64,000 bases of DNA. It comes from Emmonsiellopsis sp. PD_33 (Eukaryota; Ascomycota; Eurotiomycetes; Onygenales; Ajellomycetaceae). Location: contig JANTQF010000111.1 of assembly GCA_032988165.1 (NCBI GenBank), forward strand, positions 1-64,000. Direction: 5' to 3'. Made by a program: the position numbers and the translations under genes. A model generated the notes under the pieces. It was not told the origin of the DNA. It saw only the letters and a list, made by a program, of their open reading frames with translations, and searched no databases. Positions 58,681 through 64,000 of this stretch are shown here, piece after piece; the stretch's first letter is position 1; the number at the start of each line of letters is the position of its first letter.

Positions 58681-61209
58681 CAACGGGGGTATCATCCTAG
58701 ATATTGATGAAGTTAGATAGATGGAATAGAAAGTGCCGGGGAAAAAACTCCTCCGGAGTACCAACAAAATATTGAAGATCACGAACAATTGGAGGTTCAC
58801 TCCGATCTGATTGGGTCATTTTGCGTCTTTTTGCTGCTGCCATTGACGTGTGAAAGACAGCGTGGATGGGATCCAAAGCAGAGGGTCCGAAGGAGCGCTG
58901 GCAAAACCGATATAAAAGTCAACAGACAGAACGAAAATAATGGGAACTGTGATGTTGATGACGATGATGTTGCTCGGATGAGTAAGGCGAAAGAGAATTA
59001 TATTTATTGTCAAGCCTGTCAAGGAAAAACCGAAGAAGGTTTAGGAATGAATTTTCTCGCGGCAATTGAGCGACGCCCAGTTGCCACAGAAAGCCCGAAG
59101 CAGAAACCGTACAGGCTCAGGAGCATGAATTCGCACCTTAGTGATGTAATGCTCATCGATAAATCTATTCTATCTTGGCGAACTGAGCGTGGGATATGTT
59201 GTGGCAATTCAGGTGTAACAAAGAGCCTTTCTGTAACGGGCCTTGAATCGGGGGATGATCAATCAGGAGAGTTCGTGTGTAGTTATTATTGTCAGCCTTT
59301 TGGCAACTAGCTCAGAGTATTCCAGAATACGCAACGGTCCTTCCCGAGTCCCGGCTGGCAGCAAGTAACCTAAGCTTATTGACCAGAAGTCAGTCCGTCG
59401 CAACGTGTACATGCGCATGTATGCACCCAGAAATGCCCAGCAGGCCGGCGTCGCGCTGATGTCCCATTCCCATGCTCTGCGGAATTTGAAGTGGTGTTAG
59501 TGACGATACCTGGTTCTGCCTGCAGATAACAACATGCAGGAAACGGGCTGGCGGCGCGGTGTCCAGTGGCCAGGGAGAGTGACAGCTGACAAGAAGCAGA
59601 AGTCGAGGTCCGGGAGATTGGATGGTGGCTCAAAGAAATGGGGATGGGACTGCTCAGGCCGCCTCCAACGGGGCTGATGATTGGCGGGGGTTTAACTATC
59701 TCCGGGCCTATCTTAACTAGCTCGGCGCTAGCGGCGGGGGTCTCTTCGGGGCTTTCCCGCCCCAAGACTCCCCAGAGCCTTCTGATGACTCGCCAACCCC
59801 CTTCTTCACCCAAACTGCTGGGTCACAGAACCACACCACACTGTCGGGAATCAATACTTCGCATGATATTACTGATATATTGACTGACTATCCCAAAAGA
59901 AAAGATCTTCAGCTAACTATCCTCGGCTATCTAGTCTCATACCCCCCCTAGATAGTTGTACAGAGACTGCCTGGACCGTGACGGCAGAGACGTGGCTCGC
60001 GCAAGCGTCAGGGCGAAGAGCAGGGAGTGACATGGAATCAAATGCCTTTGCTGCCCCGCTTCGACAAGTGAAACCTGAGGAGGACATCCATCATCCCTGT
60101 CTCCCTGAGTGGTGTGCATGATGGTTGCAGAACTGTGTTCCCCACTTCAGCCAACAGGAAGTTGGTTGATGAGCCGTCTGGATCCCAGTGAAATGGTGGT
60201 TGGAATCAGCAGTTCCCAGTTTTCCGGTTAATAAGAAGAAACGGTATGGCATTGGCGCTGATTGAGAATAGTATGAACTACTAGTAGTTTCAAGCCGAAT
60301 CCGTGCCCTTCAGCCACAAAGTACCTGCGCGACAATCCTGTTCATGGTTTTAGTTGGCAGCAAATCTGGCTCCCGATAAATGTGGGCACTTAATTTGGGG
60401 GAAAAAATAAGAAAAAGAGAGAGGGATGAAATCAAGGCTTTATATGTGCTATTTCCTTGCGGATTTGATGACCTGAATTTGGTTAAATTCAAGAGTGGCT
60501 TCCTATCTCATTATCACTCTGTTGGACCTTAGGGGCTTATTTTAACATCGGCGGCGGTAGGCAATCTAAATCCACCGCAACAAGTAAGAACCCTTCAGTC
60601 AAGTAGGAATGAATGTGTTACACTATAGCTAATTCTTCTGACAGGCTGCCACACATTTCCCCTTATACCCCAGGCCGCCATAATTGACCTTCTTTATAGA
60701 TAGACCCCCCAAACATATCCCACACGCGCACACATATAGAGTTAACCTTGATGATGTATTTGCCTTTGAACGCAAAGTTTACTAGGAGGGCTACTAGCTC
60801 AATGTTACCATGTTATTACTAGACCCTGGGACATGTGAAGGCTTCCTATTCGCTCCCACCTTCTCAAGTACGGACGATGAGGAATCTTTTCTTATGCTCT
60901 GCATAAATATATGGAGCATCCCGAACTAGCATGTATTTATGACGATGATGATGGCAAGGTTTATATCTTGATTCCACATAAGATCGGGAGAGAATGACCT
61001 TCCCCGGGAGGCGGGGCTAGGAATAGAGAGTCAACAGACGATATAAATTGAGTGCTGTGTTTCTCAATTCCATGATAAATATATCCAGTTTCATGTTTTA
61101 GCCCATTCAATAGCTCCTAGCCGCTCAAACAGCACCCTTTGAACACAATCAACTTTATTCCTTGATAAAGGTCCGAGGAAACCACATATCAACGCCACTC
61201 TCCCGTAAA
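58681..61209. other. 2.5-kb intergenic region
   Basis: The promoters of the methyltransferase (left) and GST-like gene (right). An open frame at 58789-59310 overlaps the methyltransferase promoter and has no recognised domain. A plus-strand TATAAA at 61042-61047 fits the GST-like gene. Nothing else is supported. Confidence 0.5.
61042..61047 (+). promoter_or_regulatory. candidate TATA box of the GST-like gene
   Basis: TATAAA lies 168 nt upstream of ATG 61210. Confidence 0.35.
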
Positions 61210-62243
61210 ATGGCAGGCACAGTAACAAACAAGGTATTTCAACCCTCGAGAGGAATATAACCTGAATATATATGTCGAATTGATGCTAATATTTCCTTAC
61301 TTAGTTTACGCTCTACTCTTTTGCTGGATCACAATGGGCTGGAGTTGCCCACCTCACTCTTGCTGAGAAGGGGTATGCCAAAGGCCAGTATGATGTCAAG
61401 GAAATCGACTTGAGTAAGTCCGGATATAGTTACTCTTCCATCTACCTTCTCTACAATCCCGGATTTTCTTTTCCAAGTCCAATGTTAATTATTCACCCAT
61501 CAGTAACCGCCGAAAACTTCGAGCCCGACTACCTAGCCATAAACCCCAATGGAACCATCCCCTCCCTCACAGGTCCCGCTCTTGACAAACCCCTGATAGA
61601 GAGCGCAGACATCCTAGAATACCTCAACCAATCCCACCCATCCTCTGGCCCAGAACTCATCCCTACAGATCCCATCATTTTGAACCGCATGAAGGAGCTA
61701 ATCGACCTCGTCCACTCAAAAGATGTCAACACAAACCTCATCCTCCTACAAGCCCGCGATAAGACCGAATTGGTCGACAAAAGGGGAAGCATCTGGAAGA
61801 CTTTCCTAGCCAACCGGCAGGCAAAACTAGATCAATATAGCTCCTCTCTCCCCGCACATCCCTTCTACGGGCCAAAGTCTCTTGAGAACAGTCATGTCAA
61901 TAAATTGTACAACACAGAAATCGGTCCGGACCATGAGGCTTTCTTCGACCTAACTCATGATATGTACCGCCGCTTTGCGGCCGGCATGGCGCGGCTGGAA
62001 TCATTGCTCGCGCTGCCGTACGCGGCGGGAATGGAGGTCACGGCTGCTGATTTACATATTGTGCCGTGGCTGGCCCATGCGATGTGGGGTGCGGGAGGTG
62101 TTGAGGTGGCAGCGTTTGAGCCTCTGGAGAAGTTGATTGGGAAGACGGTGCTCGGGTTCAAAGTTGGGCCTAGGACGAGGGAGTGGTGGGTTAATTTTGT
62201 GAAGAGGGAGTCATTCAAGGAGATTTTTCCAGTTTTACATTGA
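61210..62243 (+). CDS. glutathione S-transferase-like protein
   Basis: Exons 61210-61233, 61305-61413 and 61504-62243 join in phase and give 290 residues. The N-terminal thioredoxin-fold half reads FTLYSFAGSQWAGVAHLTLAE, then INPNGTIPSLTG (the cis-Pro glutathione-binding loop) and ESADILEYLNQ (the Glu-Ser pair that holds the gamma-glutamyl group). The C-terminal half is all-helical, with AADLHIVPWLAHAMW matching the N-capping-box helix of GSTs. It is a cytosolic enzyme expected to conjugate or reduce substrates with glutathione. The catalytic residue is probably a Ser or Tyr in the first loop, which is unusual enough (SFAGSQWA) that activity should be tested. The gene lies near MAPEG and methyltransferase genes, a possible detoxification neighbourhood. 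Confidence 0.88.
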
Positions 62244-63435
62244 GTTCATTCCTGTTGTTCAATGGGGCTTGGAAATGGATATTGTGGGGGGGGGTCTACT
62301 CCGTAGATTTTCGGGGATGGATAAGTGATAGGAAAGAATGTGAAGGGGATGGCAGAGCGTTTTTCGATTCCCTCTTGAGCACCAGAGATACTCAGCCAGA
62401 CTAGTATCAGTAATTTGTCCCATCTTTAAAGCCGATAGTCTCTTCAGGGGGTCCTTTACATACTAGTAGTACTATGTAATCCGATTATGAACCTCGGGTT
62501 ATTGAGACGATTATGCAGCGGCGTTTCAAGGCAAGATATGAGATAGGATAGCGAACCCAAGAGAAAGTAACGAGAAACCAATTAAATCAAGATGTTCAGA
62601 CCAGCTTGCTGAATTCAAGTTATTAACTGGTAACTAACTAGCTAATGGCGACCCCAGTCTGAGCTAACTTTAACTACTTTTTAGCTCTCGCTTAAATTTC
62701 CGGCTATGAATGAGGGACTGCTGCCCGTTCATGAAACACAACCCATTCAGTATCTATTTGAATCATCCAGCTTGCTTAGTTACAGTTTTTGTTTCTCGAC
62801 TGAGTCGACTAAGGTGATATGCTCACCAGGACTGGATACCAGGGAATTGAACCCTCTGCAGCTCCCCTTTTGAAAAGAATACTTGCTAATATTCCAGATC
62901 TCCTCTTATATCAAAGGGGGAAAAGGAGTAGGGCCCCGTCCTGCTACCAGGCCCAAAACACATTCACAACCCATATACCCCCGAGGGAATTCTCTTCCTC
63001 GTGTCCCGTGGTTATGATCCGTCTCCCTCCAGGCACTGAGGCCCTTTGGATAGGCGGATGTCCCCTGGTCGGATCTATTCGAATAATCAGGTCCTGCCAA
63101 AGTGCAAGCAAAGCAATGAAAACATCTCTCTCTGACTCTCAATATCTGTTTTGAGGGTTCATCGCCCTCCATCCGAGACAAGCTGATCGTGGCGCCTCTG
63201 TGGCAGCCCACTTGCATGCAGTTGGACTGCTGCATGATAATTGGCTAACCTTGCATTTCTGTTAATTTCCAGATGCAGCTTGCCGCCGCAAATTGCTGGT
63301 GTTTGAACTACCAGCCTGGTTCCCCGCCTTTCGGAGTTCTAACTCGCGAATTTGTTCATTTTTTCTGGGTTCAGATGAGACAGTTGGTCGAAATAATATT
63401 GTACTCCAGGAAGGCAGGAGGGATACGCTATTGTG
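62244..63435. other. 1.2-kb intergenic region
   Basis: The 3' flank of the GST-like gene and the promoter of the ankyrin gene. It has a TAACTGGTAACTAACTAG segment near 62628. The open frame at 62819-63154 has no recognised motif. Confidence 0.5.
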
Positions 63436-64000
63436 ATGGAGAACGATCTTGATTCTGTTGAGAGTGATTGGGGATGTGATGCGAATCTAAAACCCTCGAA
63501 CGAGCCCGACGTTCAAGACGAGGTCCGCCCTCAGTTCGATCCGGATAGCCTGCGACTACTTGATGCTGTGAACGAAGGGGATGAATATGAACTGCAGCGC
63601 CTGCTGGACAAGGGGGTTGACCTGCAAGCTACGAACGAGCACGGGGAGACAGCCCTTCACCTCGCAGTGATAAACAACCAGAAATCAATAGTGGAACTCC
63701 TGCTCAAGAGTGGCTCTGATACAGAAGCCGCAGACAAGGGCGGTAGCAAACCTCTGTACGTCGCCGCTGAAATGGGGAACCCGGCATCAGTCAAGCTGTT
63801 ATTGAGATACAAGGCCAATGTCGAGTCGTTCAACGAGCAATCCCAAAATTCGGCACTTCATCACACTCTTTTAAACCACCACACCGATGTCGCTGAAGTC
63901 CTCCTAGAGAATCACGCGAATATTGATATGCCAATGACTCAAAATGGACCGACGTTGTTGTTCAGGGCCGTCGCTGACGGCAATTTGCATCTTGCCGAGT
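63436..64000 (+). CDS. ankyrin-repeat protein (5' part, runs off the window)
   Basis: The frame is open from ATG 63436 to the window edge, covering 188 residues with no stop. After an acidic N-terminus (MENDLDSVESDWGC), ankyrin repeats begin at about residue 35: LRLLDAVNEGDEYELQRLLD, NEHGETALHLAVINNQKSIV, KGGSKPLYVAAEMGNPASVK and further partial units. Ankyrin repeats mediate protein-protein binding. In fungi such long repeat proteins are often accessory, some with HET or NACHT domains; nothing of that kind is visible here because the gene is cut. The start is the first ATG in frame and gives a normal-looking N-terminus. Confidence 0.82.
   Translation, partial: MENDLDSVESDWGCDANLKPSNEPDVQDEVRPQFDPDSLRLLDAVNEGDEYELQRLLDKGVDLQATNEHGETALHLAVINNQKSIVELLLKSGSDTEAADKGGSKPLYVAAEMGNPASVKLLLRYKANVESFNEQSQNSALHHTLLNHHTDVAEVLLENHANIDMPMTQNGPTLLFRAVADGNLHLAE

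Noticed and set aside
58789..59310. 173-codon open frame on the plus strand
   Set aside because: It starts inside the methyltransferase promoter, has no domain or splice context, and a composition unlike neighbouring genes. A TATAAAAG at 58911 is not enough to call it.

Overview
The window is nuclear DNA from a filamentous ascomycete, most likely Eurotiomycetes and Aspergillus-like. This is inferred from short phase-consistent spliceosomal introns (GT...AG, mostly 40-200 nt), Zn2Cys6 transcription factors with fungal middle-homology regions, a secreted dipeptidyl peptidase IV whose catalytic-residue spacing matches the Aspergillus enzyme, an MNN-type mannosyltransferase, a Spray/FLC-type TRP protein and a TAM-type methyltransferase. 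No rRNA, convincing tRNA, CRISPR or bacterial operon signal was seen. I built each gene model by hand by joining open frames at splice sites that keep phase.

Layout. 0.4-11 kb, all minus strand: a PRISE-type SDR reductase, a 949-residue Zn2Cys6 regulator, and a FYVE plus ZNRF-type RING protein (probable endosomal E3 ligase). 12.6-16.2 kb, minus: a TRP-like (ML domain plus polytopic) membrane protein. 16-25 kb: a gene-poor stretch with two decayed genes, an O-methyltransferase with six in-frame stops and a rhodopsin-like (PTH11-related) membrane protein with a stop and frame breaks. 25.1-28.9 kb, plus: a large conserved-looking protein of unknown function. 29.8-33.5 kb: a cystathionine-type PLP enzyme, a MoaD-like molybdopterin synthase small subunit and a GFA-family enzyme. 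35.3-40.6 kb: a Zn2Cys6 regulator convergent with a half-size ABCG transporter, with a G-rich heptamer minisatellite between them. 41.5-46 kb: an MNN-type mannosyltransferase convergent with dipeptidyl peptidase IV, both acting in the secretory pathway. 49-55.2 kb: an accessory-looking block with a NYN-like/CCCH protein, a 372-bp foldback MITE flanked by an 8-bp target duplication, a candidate PD-(D/E)XK-like protein and an FTA2-like kinase-fold protein. 56-62.2 kb: MAPEG, methyltransferase and GST-like genes, a plausible detoxification neighbourhood. An ankyrin-repeat gene runs off the right edge.

Two things stand out beyond ordinary annotation. One is the MITE with hAT-like 8-bp duplications. 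The other is a recurring abrupt switch, inside at least nine genes on both strands, from C-rich to G-rich coding strand toward the 3' end. The NYN-like/CCCH protein (Regnase-like architecture) and the orphan PD-(D/E)XK candidate are the best leads for new biochemistry.
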